Below, one piece after another: positions 1 through 6,284 of a DNA stretch of 7,115 nucleotides; position 1 is the first letter of the stretch; each line of letters opens with the position of its first letter. The stretch spans positions 1-7,115 of the forward strand of contig JAGBGW010000011.1 in assembly GCA_017935825.1 (NCBI GenBank), read 5' to 3'. This stretch comes from Clostridia bacterium (GTDB lineage: Bacteria; Bacillota; Clostridia; Christensenellales; Maliibacteriaceae). The notes under the pieces were generated by a model. It did not search any database. It saw only the letters and a list, made by a program, of their open reading frames with translations, and was not told where the DNA came from. A program made the translations under genes and the position numbers.

Positions 1-944
1 ATGGTGCAAAGCTGACCGCCCACGTAGATATGGAAGACTTCGCCTGCACCGATCTTTGCAGTGATTGCAGCAGCTTCGCTTTCGTCGATGGTGTATGCAG
101 GATAGATCTTGGTCGAACCGGTGGCATCCAGGGCATTTGCAAGAGTCATACGATTTTTCAGCATGCCGCAGATGGCTTCGGGCGCCACCACTTTTGCCTC
201 GGTGGTTTCCACAAAACGCACGCCTGCCAGTTTACCGATCTCACCGGTGTAAAGGTTTTCGCTCTGTGCGTATTTATGTGCCTCGATCCATTCCTCGCTT
301 CGCATCAGATCGTATGCCACATACGGGTGGACGATTGCCACATAGCTGTCGTCAATGGGTTTTGCAGTCTGGGCTTTGAGTTCTGCTGCGGCTTTGAATA
401 CCATGTCGGGAGTCAGTACGCATCGGGTGGTAATTTCGGCACGGCTGCTTACGGGATGGTAGGTGCCGTCTTCCACGTAGCCGGCCCAGTCCACATAGGT
501 GCCGCCTGCCAGTACCTCACGGGTGACGGTGTCAAGGGTCTTGCCCGCGGATGCACCAAGCAGCTTGGTTGCCTGTTCCACATTGCGGTCGATGGCGGTC
601 ATCTCCAGCATGTCGCTCATGCCGATCCAGTCGCCGTACTGGGACACGGTGGCATTGACGGCAGATACGTTGAGCTTGCTGCCGGGCGGCGTGGTGCCCT
701 CGGTCAGTGCATTGAGGGACTTGGGCAGTGCGGAATACTTGCGAAATTCGATGGTTTTGCCGCTGCCCTGGGGAATGGGGTACTTGTCTGCAAACTGGTC
801 ATGGACAAGTTCGGGCTCTGCAGCGTCCAGAAGGCGCTTTTCGTAATACGTCTTCATTTCTGCCGAAAGGTCGTTGCCTTCGGCGTTGAGCACAGTGGTC
901 TGGGTGTTTTCATCAAAGTGATGCAGGTTGATCTTTTTGTGCAT
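1..944 (-). CDS. Major capsid protein, N4-gp56 family (C-terminus beyond window)
   Basis: This is the main shell protein of the phage head. The reverse strand reads open from an ATG at 944 to base 1, giving 314 residues with no stop, so the C-terminus lies outside the window. Family features I recognise are the stretch PIPQGSGKTIEFRKYSALP (residues 56-74), ALTEGTTP (79-86), the QYGDW segment (102-106), EQATKLLG (123-130) and TLDTVTREVLAGG (136-148), all characteristic of the N4-gp56 capsid family common in Firmicutes phages. The start is set by an AAAGGAGG ribosome site at 950-957, five bases upstream. It follows the scaffold gene after 17 bases. The N-terminus MHKKINLHHFD closely resembles that of the scaffold and is a likely processing signal for the Prp protease encoded upstream. 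Codon use (ATC/ATT for Ile, no ATA) resembles the neighbouring phage genes and folT. Confidence 0.93.
   Translation of the reverse strand, partial: MHKKINLHHFDENTQTTVLNAEGNDLSAEMKTYYEKRLLDAAEPELVHDQFADKYPIPQGSGKTIEFRKYSALPKSLNALTEGTTPPGSKLNVSAVNATVSQYGDWIGMSDMLEMTAIDRNVEQATKLLGASAGKTLDTVTREVLAGGTYVDWAGYVEDGTYHPVSSRAEITTRCVLTPDMVFKAAAELKAQTAKPIDDSYVAIVHPYVAYDLMRSEEWIEAHKYAQSENLYTGEIGKLAGVRFVETTEAKVVAPEAICGMLKNRMTLANALDATGSTKIYPAYTIDESEAAAITAKIGAGEVFHIYVGGQLCT
912..932 (-). other. Putative Prp cleavage motif at capsid N-terminus (INLHHFD)
   Basis: These bases encode residues 5-11 of the capsid protein, INLHHFD. It aligns with LNLQFFA, the N-terminal extension of Firmicutes L27 and of 80alpha-type phage capsid/scaffold proteins that Prp removes. 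By analogy cleavage would fall after D11. The position and the shared pattern are seen in the sequence. Cleavage is inferred, and the expected P1 alanine is replaced by aspartate. Confidence 0.55.
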
Positions 945-961
945 AAATGCCTCCTTTAAAA

Positions 962-1525
962 TTAAAAAGTGACTTTTTCACCGCGCATAACTCGCTTTGC
1001 GATCTGTTCGCGCTGGGCGCGGGACATGGCGGCGGGGTCGCGGCGGCTGATCAGGGCAGGCGATGCGCCGTTTTCCTCCACACGCCCTTTTCTTGCGGCA
1101 AGACTGCGGTAGACCTGCCGCTGTGCATGCTCCTGTGCGGCGGCAAGGGCAGTGCGCAAAAGCTCATCCCGATGCAGGACCTCGTAGCTTTCCCGTACGC
1201 TCAATCCTGCGTCGATCAGGCGCATAAAGCGGGGATTGCGCAGTTCTTTTTGCAGATCGAATGCAGGGTAGAGCTGGTGGGTCTGCGCAAGGCTCCTTGC
1301 AAGGGATGCGCTTTTTGCAGCAAAGCGGGCATTGCGCATTTTTTCATAGCGCTGCCAGGCAGGGTCATCGGCAAAGGCAGGGTCGATGTCCTCCCGGTCT
1401 GCCGCCTGTTCCTGCGGCATGGGATTTGCATCCTCCAAAGCTTCCGCTGCCGTGTCGATTGCCTGTTCCTGCGCGTTGTCGGCTGTCTGGCCTGCTGTGT
1501 CGAAGTGATGCAGGTCAACTTTCAT
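962..1525 (-). CDS. Phage capsid scaffolding protein
   Basis: This 187-aa protein probably guides capsid assembly inside the procapsid and is lost before DNA packaging. It is highly charged, alanine/glutamine-rich and predicted largely helical, without cysteines. It has an acidic N-terminal third (residues 10-55), a helical middle with the ESYEVLHRDEL segment (112-122), and a basic tail, SRAQREQIAKRVMRGEKVTF (168-187). That ending (REQIAxRVxRGEKIxF type) is what I recall for scaffold proteins of Clostridia phages. It lies directly upstream of the major capsid gene, the usual place. The start at 1525 has an AAAGGAGG site at 1535-1542. The N-terminus MKVDLHHFD matches the capsid N-terminus, as expected if both are trimmed by the same protease. 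No protease domain of its own is visible. Confidence 0.85.
   Translation of the reverse strand: MKVDLHHFDTAGQTADNAQEQAIDTAAEALEDANPMPQEQAADREDIDPAFADDPAWQRYEKMRNARFAAKSASLARSLAQTHQLYPAFDLQKELRNPRFMRLIDAGLSVRESYEVLHRDELLRTALAAAQEHAQRQVYRSLAARKGRVEENGASPALISRRDPAAMSRAQREQIAKRVMRGEKVTF
1499..1519 (-). other. Putative Prp cleavage motif at scaffold N-terminus (VDLHHFD)
   Basis: These bases encode scaffold residues 3-9, VDLHHFD, equivalent to INLHHFD in the capsid. The coding DNA shares a 13-base identical stretch with the capsid gene (916-928 and 1503-1515 on the plus strand: AAGTGATGCAGGT). The motif is at the extreme N-terminus in both proteins, as with known Prp substrates. Cleavage is inferred by analogy. 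Confidence 0.55.
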
Positions 1526-1544
1526 ATATGTGTTCCTCCTTTCT

Positions 1545-1835
1545 TCAGCCCTCTACACAAACGTGGTCGGGATATTCGTCTGCCAGCATACGCAGGCCTT
1601 CGCACAGCGCATCAAAGCCGCCGTAAAGATACTCGCTTTCCTGTGGGGGAAACTCCACGCGCATGTAGCCGTCGTCCTCGATGCAGATGCCGCCGTGTGC
1701 TTGCGCAAAATCCGAAAGGGCGTACAGCAGCATGCTTTCCGCGGCACAGACGATGTCGTGTCCGTTTTTGTCCCAGCCTGCATGTCCGCGAGCAGTGACG
1801 ATGAGGCTGTAGCGGTCGATTTTGATCTTTGTCAT
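1545..1835 (-). CDS. prp: Phage-encoded Prp-type cysteine protease (capsid/scaffold processing)
   Basis: This 96-aa protein matches the ribosomal-processing cysteine protease Prp family. The diagnostic segment is RGHAGWDKNGHDIVCAAES (residues 16-34), with catalytic His18 and Cys30 twelve residues apart. That is the same spacing as His22/Cys34 in the Staphylococcus aureus enzyme, and GHDIVCA is identical. Cellular Prp removes the N-terminal extension of ribosomal protein L27, and the staphylococcal enzyme also trims phage 80alpha capsid and scaffold proteins. Cellular prp normally lies between the L21 and L27 genes. Here it lies between portal and scaffold, so its likely job is head-protein maturation. 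The likely substrates are the two downstream products, which share an LHHFD N-terminus. Its start overlaps the portal stop (ATGA), implying translational coupling. The fold and active site are clear from sequence; the substrates are inferred. Confidence 0.9.
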   Translation of the reverse strand: MTKIKIDRYSLIVTARGHAGWDKNGHDIVCAAESMLLYALSDFAQAHGGICIEDDGYMRVEFPPQESEYLYGGFDALCEGLRMLADEYPDHVCVEG

Positions 1836-3505
1836 ACTCGACCTGCCTGTGCGCTTTGCATTTTTGCCTGCGTTACCACGTCGTGCCGAGGCGCATTTTT
1901 GGGCAAAACAGGGGAAGGGGAAACTGTCTGACGCATGGCATTTTCACGGATGCGGCGGATCATTTCATCCCGACCTTCAAAGTCCATCATGGAAAGACAG
2001 CAAAGAGCCTCGGCCGCACGGTGGCTTTGGAACAGACCCAGTCGGAAAAACTCGCAGGCAAGTTCGTTTTGACTGATGCGGGAAAAGGGATTTGCACGCG
2101 CTGCACTGATACGGACATCAAACACGGGGGCATCGCCCTGTTCCATGGGCTGCATCGATCGGTTGTCAAACATCACAAAGGCTTCACTTGCACCTGCGCC
2201 TGTGATGCGGAACATCCGCGGTTCGTCATAAAACTGGCGGATCAGTTCGATCATCAAATTGCAGATCTTGCAAAATGCACGGTAGCCGCCCTTGACCATA
2301 TCGCGAGAAAGCTTGCTGCCTGCCTCCTGCAGCGCCGCAATGGCACTTGCCGCCGTCACACCGCCTGTGGTGCCGCCCTGAGAAAAGTCGCGGTTGCCTG
2401 TGACTTCCTTGATCTCGGTGATCTTGTTGTTTAAAAGTGAAACGTAAATGTCATCCAGCGGCTTGGTCTCGATCTCGCGGATGGAGTCCTGCCCAAGATT
2501 TGCGCTCATCACGTGCACAAAATCACGGGAAAAGTCTGCAAACTCCTGTTCGTTCACACTGCCGTCAGCGCGGATAAAGAATCGCTTTTTGCTTGCCATC
2601 AGTGCATTTTTCAGCATTGCGGAATTCAAACGGTCGATGTACACCTGTGCATCACGCATCACATCCACAAGACCGAAGCCTGCAGGGGAACCGCTGACGG
2701 GGTACAGTGCATCGATCACAAAGGGATAAAGACCGTGATCGTAGTAGCCCGTATTTTGAAGCAGTTCGTCGTTTTCGCTTGCATACAGTACCTGCCCCTG
2801 ACAGAACTTGCAGTAGTGCAGTACACCGTCTTTTTTGTAGTACCAGTCCACCACGGCAGCCTTGTTGGAAGTATCCACCGCATCGTCGTAAAGATAACGG
2901 GTGATTTCGATGGAAGGCTGGGCAAGCGCATCACGCAGCACACTCCAGCGATGGGCGAGAAGATCACGGTCCACCAACTGTACGTGGAATACGTTGCGGC
3001 TTTGCTGGATATCCTCCACACCCGGCTCCCAAAAAAGATTCAAAAGATCCACCGAACGGATGCAAATATCCTCGTCGGACCAAAATACGCCATAACATGC
3101 AGCACCGTGTTTGAGCTTGTACCACCAGGCATCGCTATAGATGTCCTCAAAGTCGCAGCGCTCCAAAATTGCGGGAAGTACGGCAGACAGAAGCTTTGCC
3201 TGCGCCGCATCGGTCTGTTCGCGGGGCAGGATCACGGGTTCAGGGTAGTTGTCCATGGCATCGGCATGCTTGTTGGCAATGGCGTTAAACAGCCAGCCGC
3301 TGGCGGATGCAGGTTCACTTGCCGAATGAGTGGTGGCGCTGTGGCGCATGCGGTACCAAAGCTCGTTGTCTACGATTCGGTGTTCCAGCACAGCTTTGCC
3401 TTGCTTATAGTTTTTTAAGATCTGTTCCGCCTGACGAACCTGCTCTGCGCCGATGGGGTATGTTTGCTGTGCAGGGGAAAGATCAGTGTCATTTTTGGGA
3501 TTCAT
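1832..3505 (-). CDS. Phage portal protein (P22/N4-like family)
   Basis: The portal forms the dodecameric ring at one capsid vertex through which DNA is packaged and ejected and to which the tail attaches. This 557-aa product has an N-terminal region rich in aromatic residues (residues 45-175, including WWYKLKHGAACYGVFW at 127-142). It then has a stem-like stretch (275-310) and the segment EIKEVTGNRDFSQGG (364-378), followed by a Thr/Ser/Ala-rich helix start (379-392). I associate that segment with portals of Clostridia phages. The C-terminal 30 residues are polar and probably disordered. The start at 3505 has a GGAGGT site just upstream. The gene follows terL after 14 bases and its stop overlaps the protease start by four bases. 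A position between terL and the scaffold is standard for portals. No frameshift or internal stop is seen. Confidence 0.9.
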   Translation of the reverse strand: MNPKNDTDLSPAQQTYPIGAEQVRQAEQILKNYKQGKAVLEHRIVDNELWYRMRHSATTHSASEPASASGWLFNAIANKHADAMDNYPEPVILPREQTDAAQAKLLSAVLPAILERCDFEDIYSDAWWYKLKHGAACYGVFWSDEDICIRSVDLLNLFWEPGVEDIQQSRNVFHVQLVDRDLLAHRWSVLRDALAQPSIEITRYLYDDAVDTSNKAAVVDWYYKKDGVLHYCKFCQGQVLYASENDELLQNTGYYDHGLYPFVIDALYPVSGSPAGFGLVDVMRDAQVYIDRLNSAMLKNALMASKKRFFIRADGSVNEQEFADFSRDFVHVMSANLGQDSIREIETKPLDDIYVSLLNNKITEIKEVTGNRDFSQGGTTGGVTAASAIAALQEAGSKLSRDMVKGGYRAFCKICNLMIELIRQFYDEPRMFRITGAGASEAFVMFDNRSMQPMEQGDAPVFDVRISAARANPFSRISQNELACEFFRLGLFQSHRAAEALCCLSMMDFEGRDEMIRRIRENAMRQTVSPSPVLPKNAPRHDVVTQAKMQSAQAGRV

Positions 3506-3519
3506 AGGACCTCCAAAGT

Positions 3520-4947
3520 TTAAAAATTGCAGAATCGGTTTTCTTTTCGCAGCTCCAGCGGATCATCCTGCAGCAGGGGCAGATCGCTGCATCTGACACG
3601 GGGTGAAATGGGCGATTCCATCAGTACATAGCGGATCATGTCGTAGATGTGGTCTTCACAGTCGGAATCTACGTCCTCCACATTGGATGCATCGTAGACA
3701 AGTGCAGGTATCGTGCGCCGCGTGTGGGTACAGCTTTGAAATACCTGAAAGCGGGGGATGCCGCGCTCGTCTTCACTCAGACGGTAGTGCAGCTGCATTT
3801 TGCCTGCCATGCGGGTGTTGTCGGCGGCGGTGAAGGTGACAAAGTGGGGAGAGGACGCCATCATCGCCGCCACGGATTCCCCGCGGGATTCGTCGAATAT
3901 GGACGGGTCGGCAACGCTTAAAATGTGCCGTCCGCGCAGGTTTTCATCTTCCTGCTCGATTTGGCGGATGACTTGCGCGATCTGTCTTGGGTGAAGCTTT
4001 GCACCCACGTTGGGCTGCCCGTTTGTGCCGTAGTACTCGCGGATCATGATGATGCGCCCATGTTCATCCGCTGCAAACCAGCCCACCGCAAAAGGCTTGG
4101 CATAGCCAAAGTCAAAGCCGCGCCAGATACGCCAGTGATCGGGAATGGGGAAGGGGGCGATCACATGGGTGTGCTTTGCATCGCGGTAATGGGCAGGATC
4201 GTCTCGCCATTCGGTGAAGACCTGCCCTGAAAAGCTGTCCCAGGAGCCGTAGAGCAAAGCCTGTTTTTCCGCCTCGGGTAAAAGTGCAAGATTTGCCGCA
4301 TACCCGGGGGAATCTTCCATCAGCTTTTGGTTGTCAAACACGCTTGCAGGGATAAAAATGCGGCTGCGCTTTTTGGTGTGCAGCCTGCCCGATAAATCCA
4401 TGTAGTTTGCCTGTTCTACAATGGGGGTCATGGGAGGCGCGGCGGTTACAAAGCGATCCTTTACCCAGCCGTGCCCGATACCGCCCGGGTTGGTGGCTGC
4501 GCGCATATATACCCTTGTGCCGGGGCCCGAGGGTCGGTTTCGGGAAAACATGTAGCTGTATTCGTCCCAGGTAAAATGGGTCAGCTCGTCAAAGCAGATC
4601 AGGTCAAAGCGCAGACCCTGGTAATTGGTTCTGTCCTGTACATGGTGCATGGAACCAAAGCTGATCTTGGCACCGCTTGCAAAGGTCCATACATGGGATG
4701 ATGCGTTGTACTTTGCGCCGCCCAAACGTCCGTATATGGTGTGGGATCGGTCGATCAGCTCCCGAAGCTGGGGGACTGTCTTTCGAAGGATCAGCGCGCG
4801 GTAGTGCGGAATGTGGATCTGCCGCAGTGCCTCTGCCAGCAGCGCATCGGATTTTCCGCCGCCTGCCGCACCGCCGTAGAGCGCTTCGTACTCCGGCCTT
4901 TGAAGAAACTGAATTTGCTTGGGTTGAGGGACCCATATCTTTTCCAT
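3520..4947 (-). CDS. terL: Phage terminase large subunit (packaging ATPase/nuclease)
   Basis: TerL is the motor that pumps phage DNA through the portal and cuts it. The 475-aa protein is full length for the family. The ATPase half shows Walker A GGAAGGGKS (residues 25-33), Walker B LICFDE (116-121, Asp120/Glu121) and the coupling motif ATNPGG (151-156). The RNase-H-like nuclease half shows FDFGY (278-282, Asp279), VADPSIFD (345-352, Asp347) and an EDHIYDMIRY segment (431-440), supplying the acidic metal-binding residues. All key residues are present, so the enzyme should be functional. It starts two bases after the upstream gene's stop (TAAGGATG), so its ribosome site lies within that gene and translation is probably coupled. 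The portal follows directly. Confidence 0.96.
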   Translation of the reverse strand: MEKIWVPQPKQIQFLQRPEYEALYGGAAGGGKSDALLAEALRQIHIPHYRALILRKTVPQLRELIDRSHTIYGRLGGAKYNASSHVWTFASGAKISFGSMHHVQDRTNYQGLRFDLICFDELTHFTWDEYSYMFSRNRPSGPGTRVYMRAATNPGGIGHGWVKDRFVTAAPPMTPIVEQANYMDLSGRLHTKKRSRIFIPASVFDNQKLMEDSPGYAANLALLPEAEKQALLYGSWDSFSGQVFTEWRDDPAHYRDAKHTHVIAPFPIPDHWRIWRGFDFGYAKPFAVGWFAADEHGRIIMIREYYGTNGQPNVGAKLHPRQIAQVIRQIEQEDENLRGRHILSVADPSIFDESRGESVAAMMASSPHFVTFTAADNTRMAGKMQLHYRLSEDERGIPRFQVFQSCTHTRRTIPALVYDASNVEDVDSDCEDHIYDMIRYVLMESPISPRVRCSDLPLLQDDPLELRKENRFCNF

Positions 4948-4949
4948 CC

Positions 4950-5255
4950 TTATTCCTCATCCATGGTTACTTGGGGCAGGATCACCACAGGATTGGAAAC
5001 CTCCTGCTTTGCTTCGCCGTCCTGTACATCCAGCAGCGTTCGAAACAGCTCGTGATAGGCGGCAATGAAGTCCCGCAGCCGTTTGGGGTCAAGGCGCGGT
5101 TCCTGCTGGGCGGACAAAAAGCCGCAAAAGTCATCCCAACTGCCGGCAATGGCGGTAAGGTGTCCCACCAGGTCATCACCCAGCGCTTCCAGCCGGTCGA
5201 TGGTGGTCTGCTTTTTTCTGCGGCATTTTTTTGGTTTTGTTTCCTGTGCGGTCAT
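4950..5255 (-). CDS. Putative terminase small subunit (by position)
   Basis: This 101-aa protein sits immediately upstream of terL, where the DNA-recognition (small) terminase subunit usually lies. It has a basic N-terminus (KPKKCRRKK, residues 7-15), a predominantly helical middle (18-80) and an acidic, hydrophobic tail ending in MDEE. A convincing helix-turn-helix cannot be picked out, so the assignment rests on position, size and charge pattern. The frame stays open upstream to 5459. I place the start at 5255 because an AAAAGGAG ribosome site lies at 5263-5270, seven bases away, and the upstream part reads as non-protein-like sequence. It is the first gene of the late operon visible here. 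Beyond it the next gene is host folT on the other strand, so the phage genes that would normally precede it are missing. Confidence 0.6.
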   Translation of the reverse strand: MTAQETKPKKCRRKKQTTIDRLEALGDDLVGHLTAIAGSWDDFCGFLSAQQEPRLDPKRLRDFIAAYHELFRTLLDVQDGEAKQEVSNPVVILPQVTMDEE

Positions 5256-5432
5256 GTCGTTTCTCCTTTTGTCTGTGTGGTGTAAAACTACCATGTCCAA
5301 GACTGTCCATACAGGCGTTTCCCATAAATTTGGATCGTTCTTCCAATTATTTGTGGCTGTACGGCACGGTGCACAAATCGTATACATTTGCCGCTGCGCA
5401 ATTGGTCTATGGACAATCCACATCGCTGCGTT
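5256..5432. other. Intergenic boundary between phage module and folT
   Basis: This stretch separates the divergently oriented late operon and folT. It holds no reading frame I can support. I could not find a convincing minus-strand promoter for the late operon: candidate -10 boxes such as TATACG or AATAAT lack a properly spaced -35. It contains a perfect 7-base inverted repeat (5349-5378) and TGGACA-like motifs in both orientations. The phage/host boundary must lie somewhere here, but no attachment-site core can be identified without the other junction. No integrase, tRNA or transposon end is visible. Confidence 0.6.
5349..5378. repeat. Inverted repeat ATTTGTG / CACAAAT
   Basis: ATTTGTG (5349-5355) and CACAAAT (5372-5378) are perfect 7-base inverted arms around a 16-base GC-rich spacer. 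A further ATTTG follows at 5386-5390, forming a second, overlapping inverted pair with CAAAT (5374-5378). It could be an operator for a dimeric regulator, a weak hairpin, or chance. It lies about 30 bases upstream of the folT -35 box. Confidence 0.4.
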
Positions 5433-5438
5433 TATAAT
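5410..5438 (+). promoter_or_regulatory. Sigma-A promoter of folT
   Basis: A -35 box TGGACA (5410-5415, five of six matches to TTGACA) and a perfect -10 box TATAAT (5433-5438) are separated by exactly 17 bases. Transcription would begin near 5445, leaving a leader of about 48 bases before the folT start codon. This is a strong constitutive-looking promoter. No tetrahydrofolate riboswitch fits in so short a leader. Confidence 0.85.
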
Positions 5439-5444
5439 GAGAAA

Positions 5445-5457
5445 GTGCCGCAGGCAC
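5445..5457 (+). promoter_or_regulatory. 5'-terminal hairpin of folT mRNA
   Basis: GTGCC-GCA-GGCAC forms a 5-bp stem with a three-base loop, starting at the predicted transcription start and followed by a run of six A residues. A hairpin at the very 5' end can protect Firmicutes mRNA from 5'-end-dependent decay. It is too small and too A-flanked to act as a terminator on the plus strand. The stem is seen directly; the role is inferred. Confidence 0.5.
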
Positions 5458-5492
5458 AAAAAAGGAACGATATTGTTGGGAGGGCTTGTACG

Positions 5493-6095
5493 ATGCTTCT
5501 TAGAATCAAAAAGTCAGCACAACTTTTAAAAAAGACCCGTACCCTTGCGGTGACGGGCATTTTGATCGCGCTGAGCGTGGTACTTGAAATGTGCCGCATC
5601 CAGATCACGCAGGAACTGCGTGTCAGCTTCGGCTTTACCGCCATGGCTGTCATTGCCATGCTCTACGGTCCTGCTGCTGCAGTGCCGGCGGCCATCGTGG
5701 GTGACCTGCTGGGTCTTGTGATGAATCCTTCGGGCGGTTATTTCTTCGGCTTTACCATCACTGCCATGGTAAGCGCCATGATCTACAGTGCCTTTTTCTT
5801 TGACAGAAGCGTGCCTCGTCACGACCTGGGTAAAAACTTCGGTCACGGTATGGACCCTCTTGGCAGGGCAAACAGAAGCCTGCTGCTTCGTGCGCTGGGC
5901 GCCAAAACACTGGTGAATCTGGTCTGCAACGTGGGGCTCAATTCCCTTTGGCTTTCTATGTTTTACGGTCAGACGATGCGTGTCCTTCTGCCCATGCGGG
6001 CGGCAAAAAATGCCATTTTGCTGGTACCCGAGGTCATCGTGCTGTTTTTCGCACTGAAGGCGGCGGCGTATGCCTATAAACAGATCGATCGATAA
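5493..6095 (+). CDS. folT: Folate-specific ECF transporter S component FolT
   Basis: FolT is the membrane substrate-binding subunit that captures folate and works with the shared EcfA/A'/T energising module to import it. The 200-aa protein has about six hydrophobic segments (roughly residues 15-33, 45-62, 64-78, 83-103, 130-155 and 173-192). Family signatures are RVSFGFTAMA (43-52), the GDLLG...PSGGYFFGFT stretch (70-89), VGLNSLWL (147-154) and LLPMRAAKN (165-173), with the conserved Arg/Lys/Asn. The start at 5493 has a GGGAGGG ribosome site (5478-5484). The in-frame ATG at 5388 lies upstream of the predicted transcript start, so it is excluded. The gene is a single transcription unit with its own promoter and terminator. 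Codons are host-like (no ATA among 12 Ile). A related vitamin S component is possible but less likely. Confidence 0.9.
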   Translation: MLLRIKKSAQLLKKTRTLAVTGILIALSVVLEMCRIQITQELRVSFGFTAMAVIAMLYGPAAAVPAAIVGDLLGLVMNPSGGYFFGFTITAMVSAMIYSAFFFDRSVPRHDLGKNFGHGMDPLGRANRSLLLRALGAKTLVNLVCNVGLNSLWLSMFYGQTMRVLLPMRAAKNAILLVPEVIVLFFALKAAAYAYKQIDR

Positions 6096-6108
6096 AAAAG
6101 CAAATGTA

Positions 6109-6160
6109 AGGGCGGTATTCATACCCAAGGGGTACGCAATGCCGCCCTATTGTTTTGTTG
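6109..6160 (+). terminator. Rho-independent terminator after folT
   Basis: AGGGCGGTATT (6109-6119) pairs with AATGCCGCCCT (6138-6148) over 11 positions with one G-U pair. An inner TACCC/GGGTA stem closes the loop. A T-rich run (ATTGTTTTGTTG, 6149-6160) follows. It begins 14 bases after the folT stop and separates folT from cdaA transcriptionally. Confidence 0.85.
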
Positions 6161-6233
6161 TGAGTTTTGCAGAAAAAATACAGGGAAACTTAAGAAAAAA
6201 TTTGCTCGGAAATCACATCAAAGGGAACGGGTA

Positions 6234-6242
6234 TGCTATAAT
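6234..6242 (+). promoter_or_regulatory. Extended -10 promoter of cdaA
   Basis: TGCTATAAT is a perfect -10 box (TATAAT, 6237-6242) preceded by the TGn extended element. At the expected -35 distance only poor matches such as CACATC (6214-6219) are present, so recognition probably depends on the extended -10. Transcription would begin about 6249, giving a leader of roughly 36 bases. Confidence 0.7.
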
Positions 6243-6284
6243 AAAAACAGTCGTCATATTTACATGAAAGGAGGGCGCACAATT

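Noticed and set aside
30..959. Long plus-strand open frame (309 codons) opposite the capsid gene
   Set aside because: It is the antisense shadow of a confidently identified capsid gene, lacks a ribosome site and gives a Cys/His/Gly-rich low-credibility protein. The similar long plus-strand frames at 947-1798, 1829-2434 and 2513-3418 are shadows too.
5445..5463. Minus-strand terminator formed by the GTGCC/GGCAC hairpin
   Set aside because: On the minus strand the bases after the stem are TTTCTCATT, a weak tail, and no minus-strand gene ends just upstream of it.
5439..5492. Tetrahydrofolate riboswitch upstream of folT
   Set aside because: The predicted leader is only about 48 bases and the conserved THF riboswitch core sequences are absent. 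The region upstream of the promoter does not show them either.
5526..6128. 200-codon minus-strand open frame opposite folT
   Set aside because: folT has strong family motifs, promoter, ribosome site and terminator on the plus strand. The antisense product is His/Gln-rich without recognisable features.
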